Of a stretch of 64,000 nucleotides of DNA, positions 26,747-35,189 are shown piece by piece (within the stretch, counting starts at the first letter, position 1; each line of letters starts with the position of its first letter). Under the pieces are notes generated by a model. That model saw only the letters and a program-made list of their open reading frames with translations. It ran no database searches and had not been told where the DNA came from. The stretch lies in assembly GCA_016869215.1 (NCBI GenBank), contig VGEP01000025.1, forward strand, positions 1 through 64,000, in the 5' to 3' direction. This stretch comes from Alphaproteobacteria bacterium (GTDB taxonomy: Bacteria > Pseudomonadota > Alphaproteobacteria > Rhizobiales > Xanthobacteraceae). A program made the translations under genes and the position numbers.

Positions 26747-27325
26747 ATGACCATGGCTGCGGGTCTGCCGAAGAGATTTGCAAGGGCGATGAGACGGGCT
26801 TTGCCCCGGTCGATCGCCCGGCGCTTTATGCACCGCGAGGACGGTGCGGCGGCGGTCGAGTTCGGCCTGGTGGCGGCGCCATTTCTGGCGCTGGTGTTCG
26901 CAATTATCGAGACCGCTATGGTCTTCTTCGCGGGCCAGGCCCTGGAAACCGCAGGGTCCGACAGCGCACGTCTGATCATGACCGGTCAGGCGCAGACGTC
27001 CGGGTTCGACCAGAAGAAATTCAAGGATGCCGTCTGCGGTCGGATTTACGGCCTGTTCAATTGCGCCGGCGGACTGCAGGTCGACGTCAAGAAGTTTCCG
27101 ACGTTCGCCAGCGTCAATCTCTCGAAACCGATCGACGCCAACGGCAACTTGAACACCGCCAACTTCGGCTACGAACCGGGAGGTCCCGGCGACATCGTCG
27201 TGGTGCGGCTGATGTATCAGTGGCCGGTTTATGTCTCTCTGCTCGGCCTGAACCTTTCCGACATGTCCGGCAACAAGCGTCTGCTGATGACCACGGTGGC
27301 GTTCCGCAACGAGCCATACCAATGA
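26747..27325 (+). CDS. TadE-like pseudopilin, copy 1
   Basis: A 192-residue TadE/TadG-like protein. After a basic N-terminus, the segment Glu-Asp-Gly-Ala-Ala-Ala-Val-Glu-Phe-Gly starts a hydrophobic helix, the hallmark of pseudopilins cut by the prepilin peptidase. The periplasmic part follows with two Cys. The start at 26747 has a GGAG site about 9 bases upstream; Met at 26753 is an alternative. It overlaps the next gene by 4 bases. Confidence 0.86.
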   Translation: MTMAAGLPKRFARAMRRALPRSIARRFMHREDGAAAVEFGLVAAPFLALVFAIIETAMVFFAGQALETAGSDSARLIMTGQAQTSGFDQKKFKDAVCGRIYGLFNCAGGLQVDVKKFPTFASVNLSKPIDANGNLNTANFGYEPGGPGDIVVVRLMYQWPVYVSLLGLNLSDMSGNKRLLMTTVAFRNEPYQ

Positions 27326-27906
27326 GACGAGCGATGGTCCGCATGCTTTCCGGTTGTGTTGGCGCGCGCCTGAAACGCCTCGCGAGCGACGAGCGCGGCG
27401 TATCCGCGGTCGAGTTCGCGATGCTGCTGCCGCTGATGCTGGCGCTCTATCTCGGAGCGGTGGAGGTGTCGCAGGGCATCGGGGCCGACCGCAAGGTGAC
27501 GCTCACTGCGCGCACCATCGCCGACCTGGTGTCGCAGGCGTCGAACATGACCAACACCGAGATGACGAATTCGCTCAATGCCGCGAAGGCCGTCATGGCG
27601 CCGATGCCCGAAAGCAACCTCAAGGTGACGGTGTCGAGCGTCAAGATCAACAGCCAGGGCCAGGCCACCATCGCCTGGAGCGATACGTACAACGGCACCA
27701 AGCGCGCCACCGGTTCGTCGGTGACGCTGCCATCCGCTCTCAAAATTCCCAATTCGTCGTTGATCTGGAGCGAGGTGCAGTACACCTACAAGCCGACCAT
27801 CGGTTACGTGGTCAGCGGCACGCTCACGCTCAAGGACCAGATTTTCATGCGTCCGCGGCTGTCCGAATGCGTTACCCGCGAAAGCGTCAACTCAAGCTGC
27901 ACCTGA
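27322..27906 (+). CDS. TadE-like pseudopilin, copy 2
   Basis: A 194-residue TadE-like protein: basic leader, then Glu-Arg-Gly-Val-Ser-Ala-Val-Glu-Phe-Ala and a hydrophobic helix, then a beta-rich periplasmic domain ending in two Cys. The ATG at 27322 overlaps the stop of copy 1 (ATGA), so they are coupled. Its 3' end overlaps the convergent Lrp-family gene by 15 bases. Together with copy 1 it may act as minor or tip pilins. Confidence 0.86.
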   Translation: MRRAMVRMLSGCVGARLKRLASDERGVSAVEFAMLLPLMLALYLGAVEVSQGIGADRKVTLTARTIADLVSQASNMTNTEMTNSLNAAKAVMAPMPESNLKVTVSSVKINSQGQATIAWSDTYNGTKRATGSSVTLPSALKIPNSSLIWSEVQYTYKPTIGYVVSGTLTLKDQIFMRPRLSECVTRESVNSSCT

Positions 27907-28362
27907 GGCGGCGGGGATCGGCAGCACGGTCGTCGACTTGATCCGCTCCATCGCGAAACGCGACGTCACGTTCTTCAGCGAAACCGTTCCGATCAGCTTC
28001 TTGTAGAACGTGTCGTAGCCCGCGATGTCGGGCACGACCACGCGCAGCATGTAGTCCACGTCGCCGGCCATCCGGTAGAACTCCATCACCTCCGGCATCG
28101 CACCGACTGTTTCCGCGAACCGCGCCAGCCAGTCTTGCGAATGGTCGCCGGTCTCGATCGAGACGAACACGGTGATGCCAAGTCCGATCTTGGCGGGATC
28201 GACCAGCGCCACGCGCCTGGTGATGACGCCGTCGGCCTCGAGCCGCTGAATCCGTTTCCAGCATGGGGTCGACGACAGCCCGACGCGGTTGCCGATTTCG
28301 GCCACCGAAAGCGAGGCGTCCTCCTGAAGCACCGCGAGGATCTTACGGTCGATGGCGTCCAT
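27892..28362 (-). CDS. Lrp/AsnC family transcriptional regulator
   Basis: A 156-residue regulator with an N-terminal winged helix-turn-helix (about 5-60: Asp-Arg-Lys-Ile-Leu...Ser-Val-Ala-Glu-Ile-Gly...Thr-Pro-Cys-Trp-Lys-Arg) and a C-terminal RAM ligand-binding domain. It is divergent from the sulfurtransferase/YeeE genes. Two like palindromes lie in the spacer, so it likely controls itself and that operon. The effector is unknown; an amino acid or a sulfur compound is plausible. Confidence 0.9.
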   Translation of the reverse strand: MDAIDRKILAVLQEDASLSVAEIGNRVGLSSTPCWKRIQRLEADGVITRRVALVDPAKIGLGITVFVSIETGDHSQDWLARFAETVGAMPEVMEFYRMAGDVDYMLRVVVPDIAGYDTFYKKLIGTVSLKNVTSRFAMERIKSTTVLPIPAASGAA

Positions 28363-28415
28363 TCTGTCGATCTCCAGGAACTTAGGTAGAATTGGTCGTC
28401 AAAATACTAAAACGA

Positions 28416-28428
28416 AGAATAATATTCT
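28416..28428. promoter_or_regulatory. Candidate operator 1 (perfect 13-base palindrome)
   Basis: AGAATAATATTCT is a perfect palindrome with a central A, in the AT-rich spacer between the Lrp-family gene and the sulfurtransferase gene. A near copy lies 41 bases downstream, about four helical turns, which fits an oligomeric Lrp-type regulator. Confidence 0.55.
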
Positions 28429-28456
28429 TTTCTATCCGCGCCTATTGTCTTTATAG

Positions 28457-28469
28457 AGAACAACATTCT
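28457..28469. promoter_or_regulatory. Candidate operator 2 (13-base palindrome)
   Basis: AGAACAACATTCT matches operator 1 in 11 of 13 positions and keeps both AGAA and TTCT arms. Centre-to-centre distance 41 bases. It lies 51 bases upstream of the sulfurtransferase start. Confidence 0.5.
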
Positions 28470-28519
28470 ATTTCAAGGAAAATCATTGGCGCGGACCGGA
28501 GGTCCGCACGGAGTGCGTC

Positions 28520-29557
28520 ATGGTCCGGATCGATCCTTCGGCGTTCCTGCGCGCGGCGGCGGCCGCAGTGCTGGCGGTGGTGCTGTCGCTGCCCGCGGCG
28601 GCCGACCCGGTGCAGCCGCTGGTGTCGCCGCAATGGCTGAAGGAACGCCTGTCGGACCCGAAGATCGTAGTGCTCGACATTCGCTCCGCGCTCGACGGCG
28701 GCGGCGTGGAGGCCTACCGCAAGGCCCATATCCCCGGCGCCATTCACAGCGACTACGATAAGGCCGGCTGGCGCGTGACGCGCGGCGACGTGCCGTTCAT
28801 GCTCCCGTCGCTGGCGCAGCTTGAGAAGCTGATCGGCGAGACGGGGATCGACGAAGACGATCACGTCGTGGTGGTGCCGGCCGGCGTTCATGCGACCGAT
28901 TTCGGCAGTGCTGCGCGAGTCTACTGGACGCTCAAGGTCGCAGGTCATCCGCGCGTGTCGATTCTCGACGGCGGGGTCGCGGCCTGGGTCGCGGCGGGCT
29001 ATGCGGTCGAGAGCGGAGCGAAGGCCCCGTCGCCCAAAATCTTCACCGCCACGCTGAACAAGACGCTGCTTGCGGCCGTCGGCGACGTAGAAACGATCAG
29101 CGGCACGTCGGCCGCTAACTCTGCCTCCCAGTCCGGTCCTTTGACCGTCGGCAGCGCGCATGCCGCCACCTTGCGTCCCGCACTCCTCGACGGAAGGCCC
29201 GCAAGCTTCTTCGCCGGCAAGGAGCGCGCGCCGTCTGCGAAGGCCTACGGGCATATTCCTGGCGCGATCAACGTCGACAGCGCGGCGTTCTACGATCCCG
29301 CGGCCAACCGCCTGCGTTCGAAGTCGGAACTCGAAGCGATCGCCAGGTCGGTTCCGGCCGGGCCGGTCGTGAGCTACTGCAACACCGGACACTGGGCCGC
29401 GACCAACTGGTTCGTGCTGTCCGAAGTGCTGGGGCGCAAGCAGGTGACGCTGTTCGACGGCTCGATGGCCGAATGGACCGCCGACGGCCGGCGCCCGGTC
29501 GCCTCCCAGCGCACGCGCTGGGACGACGTGAAGAAGGCGCTCGGCTTCGGCTCCTGA
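28520..29557 (+). CDS. Exported sulfurtransferase with two rhodanese domains
   Basis: A 345-residue protein with a Sec signal peptide (about 1-29, ending Ala-Ala-Ala-Asp) and two rhodanese folds. The first domain (about 32-160) appears to lack the catalytic Cys. The second (about 210-330) has it in Ser-Tyr-Cys-Asn-Thr-Gly-His-Trp. It should move sulfane sulfur from thiosulfate to a thiol acceptor in the periplasm. An inserted Ser/Ala/Thr-rich segment joins the domains. It is followed at 30 bases by a YeeE-type transporter, a frequent pair in sulfur uptake. Confidence 0.88.
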   Translation: MVRIDPSAFLRAAAAAVLAVVLSLPAAADPVQPLVSPQWLKERLSDPKIVVLDIRSALDGGGVEAYRKAHIPGAIHSDYDKAGWRVTRGDVPFMLPSLAQLEKLIGETGIDEDDHVVVVPAGVHATDFGSAARVYWTLKVAGHPRVSILDGGVAAWVAAGYAVESGAKAPSPKIFTATLNKTLLAAVGDVETISGTSAANSASQSGPLTVGSAHAATLRPALLDGRPASFFAGKERAPSAKAYGHIPGAINVDSAAFYDPAANRLRSKSELEAIARSVPAGPVVSYCNTGHWAATNWFVLSEVLGRKQVTLFDGSMAEWTADGRRPVASQRTRWDDVKKALGFGS

Positions 29558-29587
29558 GCCGCGCCCTTTCAATCGGAAGCCATTGAC

Positions 29588-30736
29588 ATGACCGCCGCCG
29601 TCACCGAGCCGGCCGCATCCGCCCGCCTGCCGCGCCTCGATTGGCCGTTCCTGATTGCGGCGCTGTTGGCCCTGTCGCTGCTGGTTGCGCTGGTCATGAT
29701 CGACGGCCAGCCGGCGGCGGCGGCGCTGCTTGTGTCCGGCTTCGCGCTCGGCGTCGTGTTCCTCAAGGCGGAGTTCAGCTTCACCGCGTCGTGGCGGCGG
29801 CTGATCGTGCGCGGGCAAGCCGATGGATTTCTCGGCGGCTTGCTGCTGATCGCGATCGCTGCGACCGTCATTGTTCCGGTCGCGGCGACCGTGCAGGGCT
29901 TCGGCGGCACCATCGCGCCCATCGGTCCGTCGCTCGTCATCGGCGCCTTCGTGTTCGGCATCGGCATGCAGCTCGCCAATGGCTGCGGCTCCGGCACGCT
30001 CTACACCGTTGGCGGCGGCTCGGGGCGCATGCTCGTGACGCTGGCCTTGTTCATCGCCGGCAGCGTGATTGGCAGCCTGCATCTGCCGGCGTTTCTTTCG
30101 CTTGGCGGCATCGACCCGGTCCTGGCCTCGAACCACCTCGGACCGTGGGGCGGTCTGGCCGCGACGCTTGCGAGCATCGCGGCCGTGGCTGCGGCGATCG
30201 TCGCCTACGCGCGCAAGAAAGGCGCGGCGGTGTGGCCGGCGCGCAAGATCGTCATTGGCGCGATCCTGATCGGGCTGTTGTGCATCGCCGTGTTCGCCGC
30301 CGGCCGGCACCCCTGGAGCGTGACCTTTGGATTCACGGTCTGGGGCGCGAAGCTTGCGACGCTCGCCGGCATCGACCTCACGGGCGCGGAGTTCTGGCAG
30401 TGGCCGGGACCCAAGCGCGCGCTCGGCGACTCGATCCTGAGCGACACCTCGAGCCTCACCGACATCGGCATGATTCTGGGCGCAATGGCCGCGGCGGCCG
30501 CCGCCGGTCCGTTCGCGCGCAACGCCTGGCCGCCGCTCAAATCGCTGCTCGCCGCCGCCGTCGGGGGCCTGCTGATGGGCTGGGGCGCGCGCATCGGCTT
30601 CGGCTGCAACATCGGCGCCTTCGTCGGCGGCGTCGCCTCGGGCTCGTTGCACGGCTGGGTCTGGTTTCTGGCCGTGCTGCCGGGTTGCATGATCGGCATC
30701 CGGCTTCGGCCGCTGTTCGGCCTGTCGCGCGAGTAA
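29588..30736 (+). CDS. YeeE/YedE family (TsuA-like) sulfur compound transporter
   Basis: A 382-residue polytopic membrane protein with about ten helices and the duplicated Cys motif of the family: Asn-Gly-Cys-Gly-Ser-Gly near residue 136 and Phe-Gly-Cys-Asn-Ile-Gly near 340. In TsuA these Cys relay thiosulfate through the channel. The gene follows the sulfurtransferase directly and leads into a tiny Cys-rich gene. Thiosulfate uptake is inferred from the family and the neighbour. Confidence 0.88.
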   Translation: MTAAVTEPAASARLPRLDWPFLIAALLALSLLVALVMIDGQPAAAALLVSGFALGVVFLKAEFSFTASWRRLIVRGQADGFLGGLLLIAIAATVIVPVAATVQGFGGTIAPIGPSLVIGAFVFGIGMQLANGCGSGTLYTVGGGSGRMLVTLALFIAGSVIGSLHLPAFLSLGGIDPVLASNHLGPWGGLAATLASIAAVAAAIVAYARKKGAAVWPARKIVIGAILIGLLCIAVFAAGRHPWSVTFGFTVWGAKLATLAGIDLTGAEFWQWPGPKRALGDSILSDTSSLTDIGMILGAMAAAAAAGPFARNAWPPLKSLLAAAVGGLLMGWGARIGFGCNIGAFVGGVASGSLHGWVWFLAVLPGCMIGIRLRPLFGLSRE

Positions 30737-30740
30737 ACCG

Positions 30741-30902
30741 ATGCGTATCGCGTATGCCGCAGCCTTCCTGATTGGCTTTGTCGCGCTGCTCGCGGACCAC
30801 CTGACGTCGCCGTCGAGCGGACGGCCGGTGTCGCCGGAGGACTTCGCCGGCGCCTGCGCGCCCTGCGGCGCGCCGTGCCCGTCCAGCCGCGCCGCCAAGT
30901 GA
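30741..30902 (+). CDS. Small Cys-rich membrane-anchored peptide (53 residues)
   Basis: ATG at 30741, four bases after the transporter stop, TGA at 30900-30902. One hydrophobic helix (residues 3-18) is followed by a polar tail with Cys39, Cys42 and Cys46 in the pattern C-x2-C-x3-C, each spaced by Ala/Pro/Gly. Third codon positions are strongly G/C like real genes here. Not a family I recognise. Its place suggests a sulfur-carrying or thiol accessory peptide for the transporter and sulfurtransferase. The ribosome site is weak, consistent with coupling to the transporter. Confidence 0.6.
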   Translation: MRIAYAAAFLIGFVALLADHLTSPSSGRPVSPEDFAGACAPCGAPCPSSRAAK

Positions 30903-30924
30903 GCGCCCCATTGAATAGGGGCGC
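30903..30924 (+). terminator. GC-rich hairpin after the Cys-rich peptide gene
   Basis: A perfect seven-base stem (30903-30909 with 30918-30924) and an eight-base AT-rich loop begin directly after the stop codon. There is no T-run, so it may only stabilise the 3' end or act with Rho. Confidence 0.4.
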
Positions 30925-30968
30925 GAACGCAGGAGCCGGCGCGGCAACGCAACAGGCTGCGGGATCGT

Positions 30969-31886
30969 TCAAGTCTGCTTCGCCAGGAACGCGTCGACCT
31001 CGGCGCGCTGCGGCGCGCCCATGCTGCCGCCAAAGCGCGTGCATTTGAGGCCTGCCGCAGCCGCGCCGAACCGCATGGCTGTGACCGGATCGAGTCCTTC
31101 CGCCAGCCCCACCGCAATGCCGGCGTGAAACACGTCGCCGGCTGCAAGCGTGTCGACCACATCGAGCGCGAACACCGGCATGGTCAGAACATCGCCGTTG
31201 GCGAGATAACGCACGGGGGCCGCGCCATCGCTCACAGCGGCAAATCCGCCCATTCGCGGAGCCATGCGCTTCAACCCCACCGACAGGTCGGCATCGCCGG
31301 TCGTACCGCGCAGGCACTCCGACGAAAAGATCACGTGGGTCGGAATGCCGAACAGCGGATCGTTTTCCGTCGTCGCGCGATCGGCGTCCATGACGACCGG
31401 AATGCCGCGCCGGCGCGCCGCCTCGCAGATCGGCCGTACGAATTCGGGAAAGCGGTTGTCGGCGAGCACCAGGTCCATGTCGCGAACGAGCGCATCCGGA
31501 TCGGCCGCGCGCGCGGCCTCGATGCGCTTGTCACGATAGGTCGCGATCATGCGCTCGCCGGTGCCGTCGATCATGATTCCGGACACCGGCGCGGTCGCGT
31601 TCGCGACGCGGACCACGCCGCCGGTGTCGACGCGCTCGCGCGCCATGTCGGCCATAAGCTGGTTGCTGACGCTGTCGCTCTCGCTGCCCAACGGACCGGC
31701 GTAGTACGCGCGGCCGCCGAGGCGGGCGACCGCGATGGCGGCATTCACCGCGCAGCCGCCGCAGACCACCATGAACTCGTGCGTCATGCACTTGCCGCCC
31801 GGCGCGGGAAACTGCGCCACGCGGAACACGATGTCCTGCACCGCGATGCCGGTGCAAAGGATCGCCGGCGCGTCAGAAGACGGCAC
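30969..31886 (-). CDS. PfkB family sugar kinase
   Basis: A 305-residue ribokinase-like kinase that phosphorylates a sugar or nucleoside with ATP. The N-terminal Gly-Gly motif (Val-Cys-Gly-Gly-Cys-Ala-Val-Asn) and the C-terminal anion-hole motif Asp-Thr-Leu-Ala-Ala-Gly-Asp, which supplies the catalytic Asp, are present. The usual third residue Gly is replaced by Ala. It overlaps nudC by 14 bases and follows it in the same direction. Substrate not predictable. Confidence 0.85.
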   Translation of the reverse strand: MPSSDAPAILCTGIAVQDIVFRVAQFPAPGGKCMTHEFMVVCGGCAVNAAIAVARLGGRAYYAGPLGSESDSVSNQLMADMARERVDTGGVVRVANATAPVSGIMIDGTGERMIATYRDKRIEAARAADPDALVRDMDLVLADNRFPEFVRPICEAARRRGIPVVMDADRATTENDPLFGIPTHVIFSSECLRGTTGDADLSVGLKRMAPRMGGFAAVSDGAAPVRYLANGDVLTMPVFALDVVDTLAAGDVFHAGIAVGLAEGLDPVTAMRFGAAAAGLKCTRFGGSMGAPQRAEVDAFLAKQT

Positions 31887-32865
31887 CGTCGCTCTCCACC
31901 CAGTTCCGGATGATGTGATGCGCGATGGCGACCGGCGGCGGCGTGGTCAGGCCTTCCGGGTGCTTGCGCATCAGCATGGCCGCCAGCTCGTCCTTGGAGA
32001 ACCAGCGCGCGCCGACCAGCTCGGTCTCGTCCATGACGATGTCGTCGTTCAGCGCCTCGGCGTGACAGCCGATCATCAGCGACATCGGGAACGGCCAGGG
32101 CTGGGTGAACAGGTACTTCACCCGCCCGCAGCGGATGCCGGCCTCTTCCAGCGTCTCGCGCCGGACCGCGTCCTCGACCGACTCGCCTGGCTCCACGAAG
32201 CCCGCGAGGCACGACCACATGGTCGCGGCGAAGCGTCCCGAGCGGCCGAGCAGCGCCTTGTCGCCGTGGACGGAAAGCATGATCACGACCGGATCGGTGC
32301 GCGGGAAATGCTCGCCCTTGCAGGCGCTGCAAATGCGCTTCCAGCCGCCGTCGACCATCGCGGTGGCGCTGCCGCAATTGGAGCAGAAGCGGTGACGCGC
32401 GTGCCAATGAAGCATGGCCTTGGCTTCAGCGATCGGCGGCAGGTGGTCGGCTTGGACCAGGCCCTGGATTGCGATGGAGCGAAGGTCCGTCACCACAAGA
32501 TCGTCGCGAGCCTTGAGCGCCTCGGCCTGTGCTTGCGTCATCCCGATGCCGAAGCGGGCCGCGCCGTTCAGCAGCCCGAGGAACACGGTCTCGGTGACCG
32601 GGCCGAACGCGCGGACCTCGTCCGGCGTAAACGACGGATCGTGGACCTCGCCGCCCTTCTTCAGCACCACGAGTTCGCCGCCGATGGCGTAGGCGCGGGT
32701 GCCGGCGTCGGCGAGCCGCGCCGACAGCCAGGCGCCGTCGCCGCGCTTCTCGGCCACGCGCTCGATCATGCTCTCGGTGTAGCCGAGGCGCGGCTTGGGA
32801 CCGAGATCGGGGCGAGGGGGCACGTTCGGCTGGTAATTCATCATGTCAAAGGCGCTGCCGGACAT
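31873..32865 (-). CDS. nudC: NAD(+) diphosphatase NudC
   Basis: A 330-residue NUDIX enzyme that splits NADH/NAD+ and removes NAD caps from RNA. The zinc ribbon is seen as Cys-Ser-Asn-Cys ... Cys-Ser-Ala-Cys in mid-protein. The NUDIX box reads Gly-Phe-Val-Glu-Pro-Gly-Glu ... Arg-Arg-Glu-Thr-Leu-Glu-Glu-Ala-Gly, followed by the NudC SQPWPFPxS-type motif (here Thr-Gln-Pro-Trp-Pro-Phe-Pro-Met-Ser). Full family length. Confidence 0.95.
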   Translation of the reverse strand: MSGSAFDMMNYQPNVPPRPDLGPKPRLGYTESMIERVAEKRGDGAWLSARLADAGTRAYAIGGELVVLKKGGEVHDPSFTPDEVRAFGPVTETVFLGLLNGAARFGIGMTQAQAEALKARDDLVVTDLRSIAIQGLVQADHLPPIAEAKAMLHWHARHRFCSNCGSATAMVDGGWKRICSACKGEHFPRTDPVVIMLSVHGDKALLGRSGRFAATMWSCLAGFVEPGESVEDAVRRETLEEAGIRCGRVKYLFTQPWPFPMSLMIGCHAEALNDDIVMDETELVGARWFSKDELAAMLMRKHPEGLTTPPPVAIAHHIIRNWVESDGAVF

Positions 32866-33009
32866 TGGAGCGGCGACGGAGGCCGGTCAAGTCTGAGCGG
32901 CCCGAGCGAGGGCGGCAAACGGCCTGGTCCGTGGATTTTGCGGCGGTCATGCGCTAGGCAATCGGCAGCGGCAGCCATATGCGCGGCGCGTCAAGCGAGG
33001 GAGTGAATC

Positions 33010-33984
33010 GTGGCGAGGAAGTCCAAAGCCAAGAGTGCAAGTGCCGGGAATGCCAAGGCCGCCAGACCGGCGGCGAAGCCGGCCGCCAAATCGGCCTCCA
33101 AGCCCGCACGGGCCTACGGCGACATTCTCTACGAGGTGAAGGACCAGGTCGCATGGATCACCATCAACCGCCCGCGCGTCATGAACGCGTTCCGCGAGCA
33201 GAGCCTCGACGAGATGATCCACGCGGTACAGTCGACCCGCATGGACCCGTCCATCGCCTGCATCGTGTTCACCGGCGCAGGCGACAAGGCGTTCTCCGCC
33301 GGCGGCGACTTCTACGCCATGAAGCGGCTGAACTGGATCAACGGCGCGATGTGGAACGACCGCATGCAGGGGCTCGCCATGGCGATCCGCGGCGTGCCAA
33401 TTCCGGTGATCGCCATGGTCAACGGCTGGTGCATGGGCGGCGGTCATGAGCTGGCCCTTTGGTGCGATCTCGTCATCGCCACCGAGGATGCGATGCTCGG
33501 CCAGACCGGCGCCAAGGTCGGCGCCTGCCCGACAGTGGGCGCGACGCAATATCTGCCGCGCATCATCGGCGAGCGGCTGGCGCGCGAGATGATCTTCTGC
33601 GCCCGGCGTTTTACCGGCAAGGAAGCCGAGCAGGTCGGCCTGATCAACAAGGCCGTGAAGCGGAAGGACCTGCTCGCTGAGACGCTGAAGTGGTGCGAGA
33701 CGATCAAGGGCCACAGCCCGCAGACCATCCGCATGACCAAGAAGAGCCTGAACTTCGAATCCGATAATCTCTATTCGTCGTGGCAGCACGGAATGGAGCT
33801 GCTCGCGCATGTCTGGGGTTCGGACGAGGCCAACGAGGGCATGAACGCCTTCCTCAAGGGCCGCGCGCCGAACTTCCAGAAGTTCCGCATGCGCAACAAG
33901 CGCGAGCTCGATCAATATCTCGACGGCTGCGCCCGCGATCTCAACGCGCCGCCGTCGATGCGCGGAAAGCAGGCGGCGCGATGA
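33010..33984 (+). CDS. Enoyl-CoA hydratase/isomerase family protein, BadI/MenB-like
   Basis: A 324-residue crotonase-fold enzyme. The core begins near residue 36 (Tyr-Gly-Asp-Ile-Leu-Tyr-Glu-Val) and shows the oxyanion segments Phe-Ser-Ala-Gly-Gly-Asp and Asn-Gly-Trp-Cys-Met-Gly-Gly-Gly. The 'GQTGAKVGACPTVGATQYLPRIIGE' stretch resembles BadI (2-ketocyclohexanecarboxyl-CoA hydrolase) and MenB more than plain hydratases. The GTG start has a GAGGGAG site. It creates a 35-residue Lys/Ala/Pro-rich N-terminal tail absent from homologues. Overlaps the CoA-transferase gene by 4 bases. Ring-cleaving role is inference. Confidence 0.85.
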   Translation: MARKSKAKSASAGNAKAARPAAKPAAKSASKPARAYGDILYEVKDQVAWITINRPRVMNAFREQSLDEMIHAVQSTRMDPSIACIVFTGAGDKAFSAGGDFYAMKRLNWINGAMWNDRMQGLAMAIRGVPIPVIAMVNGWCMGGGHELALWCDLVIATEDAMLGQTGAKVGACPTVGATQYLPRIIGERLAREMIFCARRFTGKEAEQVGLINKAVKRKDLLAETLKWCETIKGHSPQTIRMTKKSLNFESDNLYSSWQHGMELLAHVWGSDEANEGMNAFLKGRAPNFQKFRMRNKRELDQYLDGCARDLNAPPSMRGKQAAR

Positions 33985-35180
33985 CGGCAGGCAATACCGG
34001 GCCGATGGCCGGGACGCGGGTGATCGACCTTACCCGCATCCTGGCCGGTCCTCTGTGCACCATGATGCTCGGCGACATGGGTGCCGACGTCATCAAGATC
34101 GAGCCGCCGGGAACGGGAGACGACACCCGCACCTGGGGGCCGCCGTTCGCGGCGGGCGAGGCGGCTTATTTCCTCGGCGCCAACCGCAACAAGCGGTCGC
34201 TCACCCTCAACATGGCGGGCGCGAAGGGGCAGGAGATTCTGCGCAAGCTGGTCGCGGACGCCGACGTGCTGATCGACAACTTCAAGTTCGGCACGCTGGA
34301 GAAGTGGGGTTTCACCGACGCCTGGTTCGAGGTAAACGCGCCGCGCCTCGTGCGCTGCTCGATCACCGGCTACGGTTCCTCCGGCCCGAAGGCCGCGCTG
34401 CCGGGCTACGACTTCATCCTGCAGGCCGAGTCGGGCCTGATGAGCATCTGCGGCGAGCCGGGCGGCGGGCCGACCAAGTACGGCGTCGCCATCGTCGACG
34501 TCTGCACCGGGATGCTGGCGAGCAATGCGATTCTTGCGGCGCTCAACGCGCGTCATCGCACCGGCAAGGGCCAGAAGGTCGCGGTGTCGCTCTACGAGTC
34601 GTCGCTGTTCATGCTGGTCAACGTGGCGTCGAACGTGCTGGTGTCCGGCAAGGGCGGCGGGCGCTTCGGCAACGGCCATCCGAGCATCGTGCCCTATACG
34701 ACGTACCAGGCGAAGGACGCGATGATCGCGCTCGCGGTCGGCAACGACAACCAGTTCGCGCGCACCGCCGAGGTGCTCGGTCATCCGGAGTGGGCGGGCG
34801 ACTCTCGCTTCAAGACCAACCGCTCGCGGGTCGAAAACCGCGACGCCATCGACGGCATGATCGCCGACGCATTCGCGCGCGACAATTGCGATGCGTGGCT
34901 GACAAAGCTCAAGGCCGCCGGCGTGCCCTGCGGGCGCATCAATTCGGTGGCGGAGGCGCTGTCCGATCCGCAGACCGAGGCGCGGTCGATGGTGGAGACC
35001 GTGGATCATCCCTCTATCGGTGCGCTGAAGCTGCTCGGCATTCCGTTCAAGTTCTCGGACACTGAGCCAAGCGTCCGAATGGCGCCGCCGACGCTCGGCC
35101 AGCACACTGACGAGGTGCTGAGAGAAATCGGCATGGACGCCGCCGCGATTGCGCAGTTGCGTCAGGAGAAAGTGGTGTAG
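33981..35180 (+). CDS. CaiB/BaiF family (class III) CoA-transferase
   Basis: A 399-residue class III CoA-transferase, moving CoA between carboxylic acids. Typical features: N-terminal 'RVIDLTRILAGPLCTMMLGDMGADVIKIE', the catalytic Asp in Pro-Gly-Tyr-Asp-Phe (near 135), and the Gly-rich C-terminal region. ATG at 33981 overlaps the upstream stop, giving a normal family start. With the hydratase and epimerase-like genes it forms a small acyl-CoA metabolism operon. Confidence 0.92.
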   Translation: MTAGNTGPMAGTRVIDLTRILAGPLCTMMLGDMGADVIKIEPPGTGDDTRTWGPPFAAGEAAYFLGANRNKRSLTLNMAGAKGQEILRKLVADADVLIDNFKFGTLEKWGFTDAWFEVNAPRLVRCSITGYGSSGPKAALPGYDFILQAESGLMSICGEPGGGPTKYGVAIVDVCTGMLASNAILAALNARHRTGKGQKVAVSLYESSLFMLVNVASNVLVSGKGGGRFGNGHPSIVPYTTYQAKDAMIALAVGNDNQFARTAEVLGHPEWAGDSRFKTNRSRVENRDAIDGMIADAFARDNCDAWLTKLKAAGVPCGRINSVAEALSDPQTEARSMVETVDHPSIGALKLLGIPFKFSDTEPSVRMAPPTLGQHTDEVLREIGMDAAAIAQLRQEKVV

Positions 35181-35189
35181 GAGCGCCCG

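Noticed and set aside
15700-27906. Tad locus as a recently acquired island
   Set aside because: Base composition and codon use match the surroundings, and there are no integrase or attachment sites.
28451-31162. Minus-strand open frame of about 900 codons opposite the sulfur genes
   Set aside because: Composition is Arg/Asp/His/Gln-rich with no domain, and the opposite strand carries well-supported genes.
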